A program made the translations under genes and the position numbers. From Desulfuromonadales bacterium (GTDB taxonomy: Bacteria > Desulfobacterota > Desulfuromonadia > Desulfuromonadales > BM103): DNA of 64,000 bases. Each line of letters starts with the position of its first letter. Within the stretch, counting starts at the first letter, position 1. The stretch covers positions 1 through 64,000 of the forward strand of contig JAMONP010000044.1 of NCBI GenBank assembly GCA_027065695.1, given 5' to 3'. Shown here piece after piece: positions 16,744 through 26,660 of the stretch. The notes under the pieces were generated by a model. It was not told where the DNA came from and searched no databases. It worked only from the letters and a program-made list of their open reading frames with translations.

Positions 16744-17232
16744 ATGAATTCAGTGGCTCGTTTCGTGGGTGGGCTCAATCGCATCTTCATGTGGGGGGCG
16801 TGTATTGTACTGTGCGCCACCATGATGATGGCTGTTGTCAACATGATCGGCCGCCCTCTGAAAATGCCCATACAGGGCTCCTTCGAACTAATGGGGTTAG
16901 GCGGGGCACTGATCGTCGCCCTGACGCTGGGCTATTCTCAGGAGAGTCGAACCCACATATCGGTAGATATCCTGTTCAATTACTTACCCACCCGCTTGAA
17001 GGCTGTCTGCATTGCGACGGGTGATCTGATCTGTTCCGCCTTCTTCGGAATTGCGGCGTGGCAGATGGCCCGCTTCGGTTTCAAGCTCTACACCACCGGT
17101 GAAGTCTCAGAAACCCTGGGACTACCCGTTTATCCGGTTGTGTTCGCAGTGGCTGCAGGTTTGGCGGGGCTCGCTCTGACTCAATTGATTACGGTACTGG
17201 CGGCAAAGAGAGGTTTTGAATGGAGCCGATAA
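16744..17232 (+). CDS. dctQ: TRAP transporter small permease DctQ
   Basis: This encodes 162 residues with four predicted transmembrane helices (about 14-36, 50-68, 88-110 and 128-150) and the DctQ-like segment GSFELMGLGGALIVALTLGY. AGGGAGA precedes ATG. It overlaps dctM by 13 bp, indicating translational coupling. With DctP and DctM it forms a Na+-coupled tripartite importer. Confidence 0.87.
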   Translation: MNSVARFVGGLNRIFMWGACIVLCATMMMAVVNMIGRPLKMPIQGSFELMGLGGALIVALTLGYSQESRTHISVDILFNYLPTRLKAVCIATGDLICSAFFGIAAWQMARFGFKLYTTGEVSETLGLPVYPVVFAVAAGLAGLALTQLITVLAAKRGFEWSR

Positions 17233-18524
17233 CAATCGGGCTGCTAGGCCTTGTAGCGTTGATGGTCATCCTCTTCTGCACCAACATGCCAGTGGGCTTC
17301 GCTATGGCACTGGTGGGTTTCTGTGGCTTTGCGGCCGTGGTCAATCCTCAGGCAGCCATGAGTTCTATGACCTCTTCGCTCTGGGAGGTCTTTTCCTCCT
17401 ACGGGCTAACAGTCATCCCCTTTTTCATCTTTATGGGCAATATCTGCTTCAATGCCGGAGTAAGTAATCGGCTCTACAAGGCCGCTTACACCTGGATTGG
17501 TCATGTCAGAGGGGGGATCAGTATGGCTACCGTCCTGGCTTGTGCCGGGTTTGCCGCCATCTGCGGATCTAATGCTGCGACGGCGGCTACTATGAGTGCG
17601 GTAGCACTACCAGAGATGAAGAAATTCAACTACCATCCGTCGCTTGCCACCGGTTCGGTTGCTTGCGGTGCGACACTGGGGGTAGTTATACCTCCCAGCG
17701 TGGTGTTAATCGTTATAGGTCTCTCTACAGGGGAGTCCATTGCCAAACTTTTCTTTGCCGCCCTGATTCCGGGGCTGCTCCTGACATCGCTGTTTATTCT
17801 GACAATCTGGCTGCTTTGTTTGCGTAATCCCGAACTGGGACCGAAGGGACCGAAAACGACCTTCAAAGAGAAACTGCGCAGCCTGCCGGGCTCCATCGAG
17901 ATGCTGACGCTCTTCGCGCTCATCATGTCCGGTCTTTTTCTCGGCTGGTTCACCGCGACTGAAGCAGGTGCGGCAGGCGCTTTTTTCTCCATCATCATCA
18001 GCGTGGTGGGCAAACACTTGACCTGGAAGAAGTTTCTCGCCGCGCTACGGGACTCGGTTAAGATGAGCTGCATGATTATGATGATCGTGGGTGGCGCGGT
18101 GGTCTTTGGGCGATTCCTTACGGTGACCAGGCTACCCTTCGAGGTGGCCGACTGGGTTGCTTCACTCCCCATCCCCGGTGTAGTGGTCCTGTTGCTGATG
18201 TTGGCTCTCTACACACTAGGTGGGGCTTTGATGGACGCGCTGGGTCTGTTGATGATCACAATCCCGATATTTTTCCCCGTCGCACTTCGCTTGGGATACG
18301 ATCCATTATGGTTTGCTGTCATCATTACGGTGATTACCACCATGGGTGCCGTGACCCCGCCTGTGGGAGTTAATACTTATATTGTCGCTGCTATGGCACC
18401 GGATGTGGAAATCGGCACAGTCTTTCGTGGCGTGAGCTGGTTTCTCATCGCCTTCGTTGTGTGCGTGGCTCTTATGATAATGTTTCCCGCCATGGCCACT
18501 TGGTTGCCCGCACTTCTCTCTTGA
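17220..18524 (+). CDS. dctM: TRAP transporter large permease DctM
   Basis: This encodes a 434-residue, multi-spanning membrane protein. Characteristic segments include CTNMPVGFAMALVGFCGF, ICGSNAATAATMSAVALPEM, CGATLGVVIPPSVVLIVIG and MGAVTPPVGVNTYIVAAMAP. It is the main transport subunit. The start overlaps the end of dctQ. It is followed after 39 bp by the aminotransferase gene, so importer and catabolic enzymes are probably one transcript. Confidence 0.92.
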   Translation: MEPITIGLLGLVALMVILFCTNMPVGFAMALVGFCGFAAVVNPQAAMSSMTSSLWEVFSSYGLTVIPFFIFMGNICFNAGVSNRLYKAAYTWIGHVRGGISMATVLACAGFAAICGSNAATAATMSAVALPEMKKFNYHPSLATGSVACGATLGVVIPPSVVLIVIGLSTGESIAKLFFAALIPGLLLTSLFILTIWLLCLRNPELGPKGPKTTFKEKLRSLPGSIEMLTLFALIMSGLFLGWFTATEAGAAGAFFSIIISVVGKHLTWKKFLAALRDSVKMSCMIMMIVGGAVVFGRFLTVTRLPFEVADWVASLPIPGVVVLLLMLALYTLGGALMDALGLLMITIPIFFPVALRLGYDPLWFAVIITVITTMGAVTPPVGVNTYIVAAMAPDVEIGTVFRGVSWFLIAFVVCVALMIMFPAMATWLPALLS

Positions 18525-18563
18525 CGGAAAACCGATCCGCAAAACTATCCAAAGGAATGACTG

Positions 18564-19748
18564 ATGAGCATAGCAGGTAAGATTCAAAAGAGCATCGAGG
18601 ATTCTTCATGGATTCGCAAGATGTTCGAGGAAGGAGCAAATCTCAGCCGGATCCATGGTGCAGAAAATGTCTTCGATTTCACCATAGGCAACCCGTCCGT
18701 CGAGCCTCCCGCTGCATTTCGAGAGGAACTACTCAGGATCGCCAATAATCCGCAGCCCGGTATGCACCGCTATATGAATAATGCCGGCTATGAGGAGACC
18801 CGTAGCGCCGTTGCCGAGGTTCTCTCTGAGCGTTCGCCTGAAACCGTAGGTCCGGAACACGTCGTTATGACTTGCGGTGCCGGTGGCGGACTTAACGTTG
18901 TCTTGAAAACGATCCTCAATCCAGGAGATAAGGTCCTTATCCTCGCCCCCTTCTTTGTCGAGTACAAGTTTTACGTCGATAATCATGGTGGCGCAACCAA
19001 GGTCGTGTGGACTGATCGGGAAACCTTTCAGCTCGATCTAGACGCCATCGAGGCTGCTATCGATCCCTTGACCTGTTGCCTCATCATCAACTCTCCGAAC
19101 AACCCGACGGGAGTTATCTATCCAGAATCAGCTCTCAAAGCTCTGGGAGAGTTGCTGCGACGTAAGGAAAAGGAGCTGGGACGCACCATTTTCCTGATAT
19201 CGGATGAGCCCTATGCCAAGATCAGTTACGAAGACACCCCGATGCCAGCCATCTTCAATTTTGTGACTAATTCAGTGATCGTTACCTCCCATTCGAAAGA
19301 CCTGGCCCTGCCTGGTGAACGTATCGGCTACTTGGCTGCTAACCCGGCAATGGATCAGGTCGGGCAGTTTATGGCCGGTACCGTTTTCTGCAACCGGGTG
19401 CTCGGTTTTTGCAATGCTCCGGCCTTGGCGCAAAGGTTGGTGACGAACCTTCAACGGGAAAGCGTTGATATCGAAGAATATCGGAGCAAGCGCGATTTAC
19501 TTTATGAACATCTGACCGCTCTCGGCTTCCAAATGATAAAACCTGGGGGCGCTTTCTACCTGTTTCCCAAGTCTCCTATCGAAGACGATGTTGAATTTGT
19601 ACACATGGCCCAGAAATACAATCTGCTCCTGGTCCCCGGTACCGGCTTCGGCGCACCCGGATTCTTCCGAATTACTTACTGCATTGATGAAAAGATTATT
19701 CACCGTAGTCTGATGGCTTGGGAAAAGCTCGCCAAAGAAGTTTTTTAG
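18564..19748 (+). CDS. Class I/II PLP-dependent aminotransferase
   Basis: This encodes a 394-residue fold-type I aminotransferase. It has FDFTIGNPSVEPPA, GAGGGLNVVLKTILNPGD, the INSPNNPTGVIYP loop and the Schiff-base lysine in TSHSKDLALPGERIGYL. AAAGGA precedes ATG. The next gene is an indolepyruvate oxidoreductase, so the likely reaction is transamination of aromatic amino acids to arylpyruvates. The general family is clear; substrate preference is inferred from neighbours. Confidence 0.87.
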   Translation: MSIAGKIQKSIEDSSWIRKMFEEGANLSRIHGAENVFDFTIGNPSVEPPAAFREELLRIANNPQPGMHRYMNNAGYEETRSAVAEVLSERSPETVGPEHVVMTCGAGGGLNVVLKTILNPGDKVLILAPFFVEYKFYVDNHGGATKVVWTDRETFQLDLDAIEAAIDPLTCCLIINSPNNPTGVIYPESALKALGELLRRKEKELGRTIFLISDEPYAKISYEDTPMPAIFNFVTNSVIVTSHSKDLALPGERIGYLAANPAMDQVGQFMAGTVFCNRVLGFCNAPALAQRLVTNLQRESVDIEEYRSKRDLLYEHLTALGFQMIKPGGAFYLFPKSPIEDDVEFVHMAQKYNLLLVPGTGFGAPGFFRITYCIDEKIIHRSLMAWEKLAKEVF

Positions 19749-19829
19749 ACAGATTCTGCAATATTCAATTAAGTGGAGTCCTTTATGGGGTCGTTCCAGG
19801 CTTAAATTAATTAAGGAGAGAATATTATT

Positions 19830-22355
19830 ATGTCAAAGTTTGAGAAGATGGTTGATGCTCCCGCAGGCAGCAAATTCATCCTGCAGGGCAACCAGGCTTT
19901 CGCTCTCGGTGTCATGCATGCCGGATACCACTGTGCCGATGGCTATCCAGGTACGCCAAGCACCGAAATCATCGATAAGTCTCTGGCAACAGTTCAGGAT
20001 CGAATCAGCGTTGGCTGGTCGGTCAATGAAGCCGTCGCGGTTGCGGTTGGCGTCGGTCGCGCCATTGCCGGAGATGACACCCTGATAACTATGAAAACCC
20101 CCGGCGCCCTGCAAGCTGGCGATACGATTACGACAGCGGCCTTCTACAAGGCCCCTGCTGGCGCACTGGTGTTGTTGGTCGCATCGGATTATGCCCCTTC
20201 AAGCACTCAGCACATAATCGATCTGAAATATTTATTTGCATCATCAAGAATACCGGTGCTTGAGCCGCGTAATCATCAGGAAATGTACGAGCTACCGAGA
20301 TATGCCGCTGACATTAGCAGGAAATTCAATACGCCTGTCGTTGTCCTGGCAAACGGAATCCTGTGCCATTCGGAAGCTCTGATCGAAACCGGAGAGAGTC
20401 GAACGGTTGAAAGAAAAGAAGTCCCAAGCGACCTGAAAGCCTGGATGGGGATGCCGTTCCTGGCCAGGATAAATTACGATCACGCGACAACGGAAAGAAT
20501 CCCTCGGCTTGCTCAGTGGCTGGAATCATCCGACCTTGTGGACGAGACCGAAGGAGAGGATGATTGGTCGATCATTGTCGGCGGAGCAAGCAGCATCGTT
20601 GTTGAAGAGGCACTCAATACCCTGGGAAGCAAGCCTTCTATCTTGTCACTGGCAGCACTCTATCCCATGCCGGAAGAGACAATAACGAGTTTCTGTTCGA
20701 AAACGAAAGGAAAGATCCTGGTTTTTGAAGATGGCGACAAATTTCTGGAAGAAAAGATCAGGCTCCTCGGGATTGAGGTTGTCACTAAAGGGAAATACAG
20801 CACCATCACTGACTGGACCCCTGAAACCGTCATTGATCACATAGCAAAAAATGTGGACAGTGTGAAATTTAAACGTACAGAAAGCAAAAAGCTGGCAATT
20901 CAGCCGGTTATGAGGCCGCCGGCCATTTGTCCCGGGTGTCCCTACCGGGCCTTCGGTATGACCGTCGATAAGTTAAGAAAAAAGGGCAAGATATTCTCCA
21001 GCTTTGGTGACATTGGCTGTTCCACACTTCTTTATTTCCTTAATGCTATCGACACCTGTCTCTGCATGGGCGCATCTGATGCTATGAGGCAGGGTTTTGT
21101 CCTTTCCCGTCCGGAATATGCCGCGAAAACGATCTCTTTGCTCGGCGATTCATGCGAGTGCCACTCGGGGCTTGACGCAACCAGAAATGCCGTATTTAGA
21201 AATACCCCTGGGGTGAAAATTGTTCTGGATAACAGAATTACCGCGATGACCGGTGGGCAGCCAGCGCCGAGTTCTCCCTCAAACCTGGCTGGCGTTCCTA
21301 ATAGATTCAATCTCATAAAGGCTCTAGAAGCTGAGCAGGCGCGGGTTGTCGCTGTTGATTCTTACGACATCATTGCTGTTGAAAAAGCGCTTATCGAGGC
21401 CCTTGATTTGGCGGAAAACGGCGAATTTTCGATTCTGGTGCTCGAGGGGGCCTGTATCAACGAGGTTGCAGGCAAGAAGAAAGTCCGAGATCTGACGGTG
21501 AATGACGATCTGTGCAAAAGCTGTGGTATTTGCAATATGTGTTCTGGTATTGAGACGGATGAAGAGAAAAATCCTCACTTTACCAACCTCTGTACAAACT
21601 GTGCTGGAGGCGATCAGGTCTGCATGCAGCTGTGCCCCTTCGGTGCCATTGAGGCGATGACCGAAGCAGACGTAAAGAAAACCGAAGAATCCCTGCCCGC
21701 TCTTAAGGCAACAGCAGATTCTCAAAAGGCAATTATGGATAGTCGCCAGTTGCCCGCATCCTTGAGACTTGCCATCAGGGGTATCGGCGGCCAGGGCAAC
21801 CTGTTCTTTGGCAAGATCCTGGCAGACATGATGCTTAACACGCCTTATGCCGAAAAACATATCGTTAAGGGTGACACTCACGGCATGGCGCAGCTTGGAG
21901 GGCCGGTCATCTCAACCTTCAGTTGTGGTGAGGTGTATTCGTCTGTTCTGGCACCTGGTTCTGCTGATGTCCTGGTGGTTATGGAGATGAGCGAGGTTCT
22001 AAGACCCGGATTCCTGGAACTCTTGAAACCTGGTGGGACAATTATTTTCAATACGTTCAGAGTCCTTCCGCCGAAGATCAGACAAGAGGATTATCCGGAA
22101 CTGGCCGACATTGAGAAGGCTCTGGATGGATACAAGGTCATAACTATCGACGCAAACAAGGTTGCTTACGACTTAAACGATAAGACCGGAAAGACGGCCA
22201 ACGTTGTTGTTCTTGGGCTGCTTTCGACGGTTGAGCCCTTCAATCAGATACCCGAAGAGGTCTGGCTGAATTCTCTTATGAGCCATTCTCCTAATGATTA
22301 TGTAAAATCTGCAAATCAGATAGCTTTTAAGGGGGGGGTGAGCCATGATCAATAG
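19830..22355 (+). CDS. Fused indolepyruvate:ferredoxin oxidoreductase (alpha-ferredoxin-gamma)
   Basis: This encodes 841 residues. The N-terminal half matches IorA: GNQAFALGVMHAGYH, DGYPGTPSTEII, then CPGCPYRAFG and GDIGCSTLLYF in the thiamine-diphosphate domain. A ferredoxin-like insert follows at about 570-615 (CKSCGICNMC and CTNCAGGDQVCMQLCP). The C-terminal about 190 residues match the IorB/gamma domain (LAIRGIGGQGNLFFGKILAD). IOR oxidatively decarboxylates arylpyruvates to aryl-acetyl-CoA with reduction of ferredoxin; it is usually encoded as separate iorA and iorB genes, so this is a fusion. AAGGAG precedes ATG. It overlaps the next gene by 11 bp. Confidence 0.88.
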   Translation: MSKFEKMVDAPAGSKFILQGNQAFALGVMHAGYHCADGYPGTPSTEIIDKSLATVQDRISVGWSVNEAVAVAVGVGRAIAGDDTLITMKTPGALQAGDTITTAAFYKAPAGALVLLVASDYAPSSTQHIIDLKYLFASSRIPVLEPRNHQEMYELPRYAADISRKFNTPVVVLANGILCHSEALIETGESRTVERKEVPSDLKAWMGMPFLARINYDHATTERIPRLAQWLESSDLVDETEGEDDWSIIVGGASSIVVEEALNTLGSKPSILSLAALYPMPEETITSFCSKTKGKILVFEDGDKFLEEKIRLLGIEVVTKGKYSTITDWTPETVIDHIAKNVDSVKFKRTESKKLAIQPVMRPPAICPGCPYRAFGMTVDKLRKKGKIFSSFGDIGCSTLLYFLNAIDTCLCMGASDAMRQGFVLSRPEYAAKTISLLGDSCECHSGLDATRNAVFRNTPGVKIVLDNRITAMTGGQPAPSSPSNLAGVPNRFNLIKALEAEQARVVAVDSYDIIAVEKALIEALDLAENGEFSILVLEGACINEVAGKKKVRDLTVNDDLCKSCGICNMCSGIETDEEKNPHFTNLCTNCAGGDQVCMQLCPFGAIEAMTEADVKKTEESLPALKATADSQKAIMDSRQLPASLRLAIRGIGGQGNLFFGKILADMMLNTPYAEKHIVKGDTHGMAQLGGPVISTFSCGEVYSSVLAPGSADVLVVMEMSEVLRPGFLELLKPGGTIIFNTFRVLPPKIRQEDYPELADIEKALDGYKVITIDANKVAYDLNDKTGKTANVVVLGLLSTVEPFNQIPEEVWLNSLMSHSPNDYVKSANQIAFKGGVSHDQ

Positions 22356-24399
22356 GCAATTGGTCAATCCAAATTCCATCGTTATTGTCGGTGGTTCAAA
22401 CGATAAGTCGAAGGTCGGTGGCGCACTCATCAAGAATCTGACCGAACACAATTTCAAGGGAACGATTTACACCGTAAATCCGAAAGAAGCCAAAGTCCAG
22501 GGATTCCCATGCTTTAAAACCGTAGCGGATATGCCCATAGTCGAGATGGCGATCATCTGTATTGCTGCCGCCTATGTTAAGGCAACTGTCGAAGAGCTTG
22601 CAAAGAACAAAAACTGTAAAGCGTTCATAATCCTTTCCGCAGGATTCTCCGAAATGGGTGCTGAAGGGCACAAGTTCCAGGACGAGATTCTCGAAATAAT
22701 CAACCAGAACGATGGCTCCCTTATCGGACCAAATTGTATAGGTGTTCTTACCCAACACTATGCTGGCATCTTTGCCGGTCCCATTCCCAAGCTTGATCCG
22801 AAAGGGTGCGACTTTGTCTGTGCCTCCGGGGCGACCGCTGCATGGATCGTCGAAAAGGGGATGTTGATGGGTCTTTCCTTCTCAAGTATGTTCACCGTGG
22901 GCAACTCCGCCCAAGTTGGTGTTGAGGATGTGATCCAATACTGGGATGAAACTTTCGATCCGCAGACCAGCTCAAAAATTAAACTCTTCTACATCGAAAG
23001 TGTCAGCCAGCCCAAGAAGCTTCTCAAGCACGCCGCGTCCCTTATCAGAAAGGGGTGCAAAATCGCTGCAATTAAATCCGGTAGCTCCGAGGCTGGAAGC
23101 CGTGCCGTGACTTCTCACACCGGTGCCCTGGCGAGCCCTGACAGAGCGGTGGATGCCCTTTTTAGAAAAGCCGGCATTGTAAGGTGCCATGGCAAAGAAG
23201 ACCTTGTCACGACGGCCGCGATTTTCTGCCTGCCTGAGCTAAAAGGCAAAAGAATCGCGATAATTACCCAGGCTGGCGGCCCCGGAGTGATGTTGACGGA
23301 CGCCCTTGAAGAAGGAGGACTACAGGTTCCTAATCTTGAAGGCCCTGATGCCGAAGAGTTATTGACCAAACTCTTCCCCGGGTCAAGCGTTACCAACCCC
23401 ATAGATTTTATGGCCACAGGAACGCCTGAGCACGTGGCCCACGCCATTGACGCTGTGAACAACCAGTTCGACAATGTTGACGGCATGGCAGTGATCTTTG
23501 GCTCTACCGGACTGACCGATATTACTGAAGCCTTAGACGTTATTTCTGAGAAAACTCAAGCGTCCAAGAAGCCCATATATACGATTCTTCCTTCCGTCGT
23601 TACCGCAAAGAAAGAAGCGGATTCCTTCCATGAGTTGGGGAATGTATCCTTTTCCGACGAAGTGCTTTTCGCTAGAGCCCTTGCAGCCGTCACCAAAACC
23701 CCGAAGCCAGCGGAACAGGTTGAACTTCCAGTGATTGATAAAACAGCCGTCAGAAGCATTATCGATGGCTGCGAAGCAGGATACCTCACTCCTGAAAAGG
23801 TGCAGGCACTTCTCGACGCAGCAGGTATAGACAGAGCCGGTGAGGCTGTGGTTACCAGTAAAGAAGATGCCGTGAAGCAGGCTTTAGGGCTCGGCTTCCC
23901 TGTCGTCATGAAGGTTGTGGGTCCTGTTCACAAGTCTGATGTTGGCGGTGTCGTACTCAACATAACAGATGCGGAAACTGTGGAAAATGAGTTTGAAAGA
24001 ATGGTCAAGATCGCAGACACAACTGCGATTCTTATTCAACCGATGCTTTCCGGCACCGAACTTTTCGTTGGCACCAACTACGAAGAAAAATTTGGCCATA
24101 TGGTTCTCTGCGGTCTTGGTGGTGTTTTTGTTGAAATTTTAAAAGACACTGCCGCAGAGCTGTCTCCTGTCAGTGAAAACCAGGCCGCCGAGATGATAAA
24201 GTCCCTTAAATCATACAAGATTATTCAGGGCACAAGGGGACAGGACGGGGTCGACGAACAGCGGTTTGCCGAAACGGTCACAAGGCTTTCTGCGCTTTGT
24301 GAGGCCGCTCCTGAAATCAAAGAACTCGATCTTAATCCCCTGCTTGGATCAATGAACAGGGTGGTCGCGGTGGATTCAAGAATAAGAATCGAGAAGTAA
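22345..24399 (+). CDS. ADP-forming acyl-CoA synthetase (fused alpha-beta)
   Basis: This encodes 684 residues. The N-terminal CoA-binding domain starts SIVIVGGSNDKSKVGG; the ligase domain contains the phospho-histidine region TSHTGALASPDRAVDA (His258); the C-terminal ATP-grasp domain has PVVMKVVGPVHKSDVGGVV. Such enzymes convert acyl-CoA, ADP and phosphate to acid and ATP. Coupled to the preceding IOR it would harvest ATP from aryl-acetyl-CoA, as described for archaeal peptide fermenters. The ATG lies within the end of the previous gene, so translation is coupled. Use of phenylacetyl- or indoleacetyl-CoA is inferred from context. Confidence 0.87.
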   Translation: MINRQLVNPNSIVIVGGSNDKSKVGGALIKNLTEHNFKGTIYTVNPKEAKVQGFPCFKTVADMPIVEMAIICIAAAYVKATVEELAKNKNCKAFIILSAGFSEMGAEGHKFQDEILEIINQNDGSLIGPNCIGVLTQHYAGIFAGPIPKLDPKGCDFVCASGATAAWIVEKGMLMGLSFSSMFTVGNSAQVGVEDVIQYWDETFDPQTSSKIKLFYIESVSQPKKLLKHAASLIRKGCKIAAIKSGSSEAGSRAVTSHTGALASPDRAVDALFRKAGIVRCHGKEDLVTTAAIFCLPELKGKRIAIITQAGGPGVMLTDALEEGGLQVPNLEGPDAEELLTKLFPGSSVTNPIDFMATGTPEHVAHAIDAVNNQFDNVDGMAVIFGSTGLTDITEALDVISEKTQASKKPIYTILPSVVTAKKEADSFHELGNVSFSDEVLFARALAAVTKTPKPAEQVELPVIDKTAVRSIIDGCEAGYLTPEKVQALLDAAGIDRAGEAVVTSKEDAVKQALGLGFPVVMKVVGPVHKSDVGGVVLNITDAETVENEFERMVKIADTTAILIQPMLSGTELFVGTNYEEKFGHMVLCGLGGVFVEILKDTAAELSPVSENQAAEMIKSLKSYKIIQGTRGQDGVDEQRFAETVTRLSALCEAAPEIKELDLNPLLGSMNRVVAVDSRIRIEK

Positions 24400-24524
24400 G
24401 AGCAGCAACAACGACCTTGACAGTCGTCAGCGAAGTGTCCAATTATTAGCTCAATGAACCATTTGAGTGTTTGACCTTCGGTTTGCATATATGCATATTT
24501 ACAATGAGTTAAGAGCGCAGTCTT

Positions 24525-26660
24525 ATGGTCCGGAAAATCTGGGGTAACAAACGGCTGACCTTCAAACTCTTCATCTGCGCCGTGGTTCTTTTCCTGGTAC
24601 CTATTGGTGTGATATCCAATCTTACCTTTCGCCACCTACGCACAATCAAGGAGGCTTCACTCCAGGAGACCCGAAGTGCGCTAATCACTTCACAGATTGA
24701 TTTTCTGAAAAGCCACCTGACTCAAAAAGCGGAAAAAATAGCCACCGAATTCTCCAATATCCGGGACCAGGTTCATTTGCTTGGTTCTTTGTCCCAGGCT
24801 ATTTTGGAAAACCCGACCCATTTTTTGTACAGAAACGGTAGCTCTTACCAGTTGAATGAAGAGGGCGATTACGTCAATCCAATCGATGATGGCAACTCAA
24901 GCCTGTATGTTCCCAGGCACCTGCCCTCTTTGGATTCATTGATTGCTGCAATGGAGAGCTTCGACATTGAGAATTCGGCCCTGTATGTTCCCAGGTATGG
25001 TTCATCCCTTGATTCCTTGATTGCCGCAACTGAAAGCCTCGACATTATTCTGAAGCCTTTGGTGGAGTTGGAGCCACAGGTGATCCTCGGATGGTTCATT
25101 CATAGGGACCAGATCAGCCGCACCTACCCGTGGCGGGACTTCAAACGTCTTCCCCGGTACCCGGAGATGACCTCCTGGCCATTCTATTACCTCTCAGATC
25201 CGGAGCACAATCCCTCGAGAAAAGAAGTCTTTACTCCTGTTTACATCGACCCTTTGACAAAGCATAGTATGATTTCCTGCCTGTCGCCTGTTTTTGTCAA
25301 TGGCGAGCACATGGCCACTGTTGCGGTTGATATCACAGTAGAGGCCTTGCTTCAGGAGATAAGCCAGGTGCGTTTAAGCGACGGTTCCAGTTCGCTGCTC
25401 CTGTCGAGTGACGAGATTATTGCAGCCTCAGACAATCTGCCACTCGCTGCCCTTGGTCTGGATCCAGCGCGTCCTGCTTATGGGCAGACCATTGTCCTTG
25501 AGAACCTTTCTGAAACAGGTAAGGAAGTGGTGGGGCCAAAACTGGCGAAAATTGGTGTAGACTTCATTGAAACCGATGACTTGAGAGCTTTTGTCGGATA
25601 TGCCGAAGTGCAACCCCTGGGCTGGCGGTTGTTCCTTCTGGTTCCGGAAGATGATCTGCTTGGCCCTGTAGATGAGAAGGCTCAAGCAATATTTTCAGAG
25701 GCCGAGCGAATTCGTGGAAACTTTGTTCATTTCCTGATTTTTGCCATAATTGCGATGGCGAGCCTCGGCTATGTAGTGGTGGCCCACCAGTCTCGGGGGC
25801 TTCGCACCCTCTTGGGAGGAATTCGGGAATTCGGCAGTGGCAATCTCTCCCACAGGGTGAATGAAGAAGGAACTGAGTTCGGCGAGCTTGGCCAGGCCCT
25901 CAACTCCATGGCAGAGAGCCTTCTCACACAAAACAGGGCGCTTGAGAAAGCTTATACCGAGGTGGAGCAAGGGCGTAAGCTTACAGCTGTAGGTCGTCTG
26001 GCTGCCGGTGTTGCCCACGAGGTCAATAACCCATTGGCGACAATTTCCACCTACACTCAGATGCTGCTGCGACGTTCGGATCTGCCCGGCGATGCCTCCG
26101 ACAATCTACAAAAGGTGATGGAAGAAATTAACAGAATACAGATGAAGCTTCGTAATCTTCTGGATCTCTCCCGGCTTCAGAGCTTTGTCAAAACCAGAGT
26201 AAATCCAAATGTACTGGTGCGAGATGTCGTTGAGATGGCCAAGCATGAAGCACACGCTCTCGGGGTGGAGTTGCACTTGTCCATAAATGAAAAACACCGG
26301 GAGTGTTATCTCGACCAGTCGGGCTTCAAACAGGTATTATGGAACCTTTTAGGTAACGCAATCGCTTCTCAGGATGAGGGAGGTAAAGTTCGGATTCAGA
26401 CTTGGTTCGTCTTTTCTGAAGCAGAGGAATCATCTTTTATCCTCGAGGTGGAAGATGAGGGCTCAGGAATTGCAGAAGATTTGTTGCCCTATATTTTCGA
26501 CCCATTTTTTACCACCAAAGAGGTGGGAAAGGGGACAGGGCTCGGGCTTGCAGTTGTAAGTAGTATTGTTGAGGGCCATAATGGCAATATCGAGGTTCAG
26601 AACCTGAGTCCCAGGGGCTGCAGATTTCGTGTTGTGTTTCCTGTAGGAGAGAAAGAATGA
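24525..26660 (+). CDS. Membrane-bound sensor histidine kinase
   Basis: This encodes 711 residues. One transmembrane helix at about 15-33 and another at about 395-415 enclose a large periplasmic Cache-like sensor; a HAMP segment, a HisKA dimerisation domain (AAGVAHEVNNPLATI, His498) and an HATPase domain (WNLLGNAIASQDEGG, VEDEGSGI, GTGLGLAVVSS) follow. The sensor contains two nearly identical 26-residue units at about 123-174 (LYVPRHLPSLDSLIAAMES and LYVPRYGSSLDSLIAATES). The stop overlaps the ATG of the response regulator by 4 bp. It probably senses an extracellular substrate for the downstream envelope and amine genes. The ribosome site is weak. Confidence 0.9.
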   Translation: MVRKIWGNKRLTFKLFICAVVLFLVPIGVISNLTFRHLRTIKEASLQETRSALITSQIDFLKSHLTQKAEKIATEFSNIRDQVHLLGSLSQAILENPTHFLYRNGSSYQLNEEGDYVNPIDDGNSSLYVPRHLPSLDSLIAAMESFDIENSALYVPRYGSSLDSLIAATESLDIILKPLVELEPQVILGWFIHRDQISRTYPWRDFKRLPRYPEMTSWPFYYLSDPEHNPSRKEVFTPVYIDPLTKHSMISCLSPVFVNGEHMATVAVDITVEALLQEISQVRLSDGSSSLLLSSDEIIAASDNLPLAALGLDPARPAYGQTIVLENLSETGKEVVGPKLAKIGVDFIETDDLRAFVGYAEVQPLGWRLFLLVPEDDLLGPVDEKAQAIFSEAERIRGNFVHFLIFAIIAMASLGYVVVAHQSRGLRTLLGGIREFGSGNLSHRVNEEGTEFGELGQALNSMAESLLTQNRALEKAYTEVEQGRKLTAVGRLAAGVAHEVNNPLATISTYTQMLLRRSDLPGDASDNLQKVMEEINRIQMKLRNLLDLSRLQSFVKTRVNPNVLVRDVVEMAKHEAHALGVELHLSINEKHRECYLDQSGFKQVLWNLLGNAIASQDEGGKVRIQTWFVFSEAEESSFILEVEDEGSGIAEDLLPYIFDPFFTTKEVGKGTGLGLAVVSSIVEGHNGNIEVQNLSPRGCRFRVVFPVGEKE

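Noticed and set aside
21324-21881. A 185-codon minus-strand frame
   Set aside because: It overlaps the fused IOR gene and has no recognisable features.
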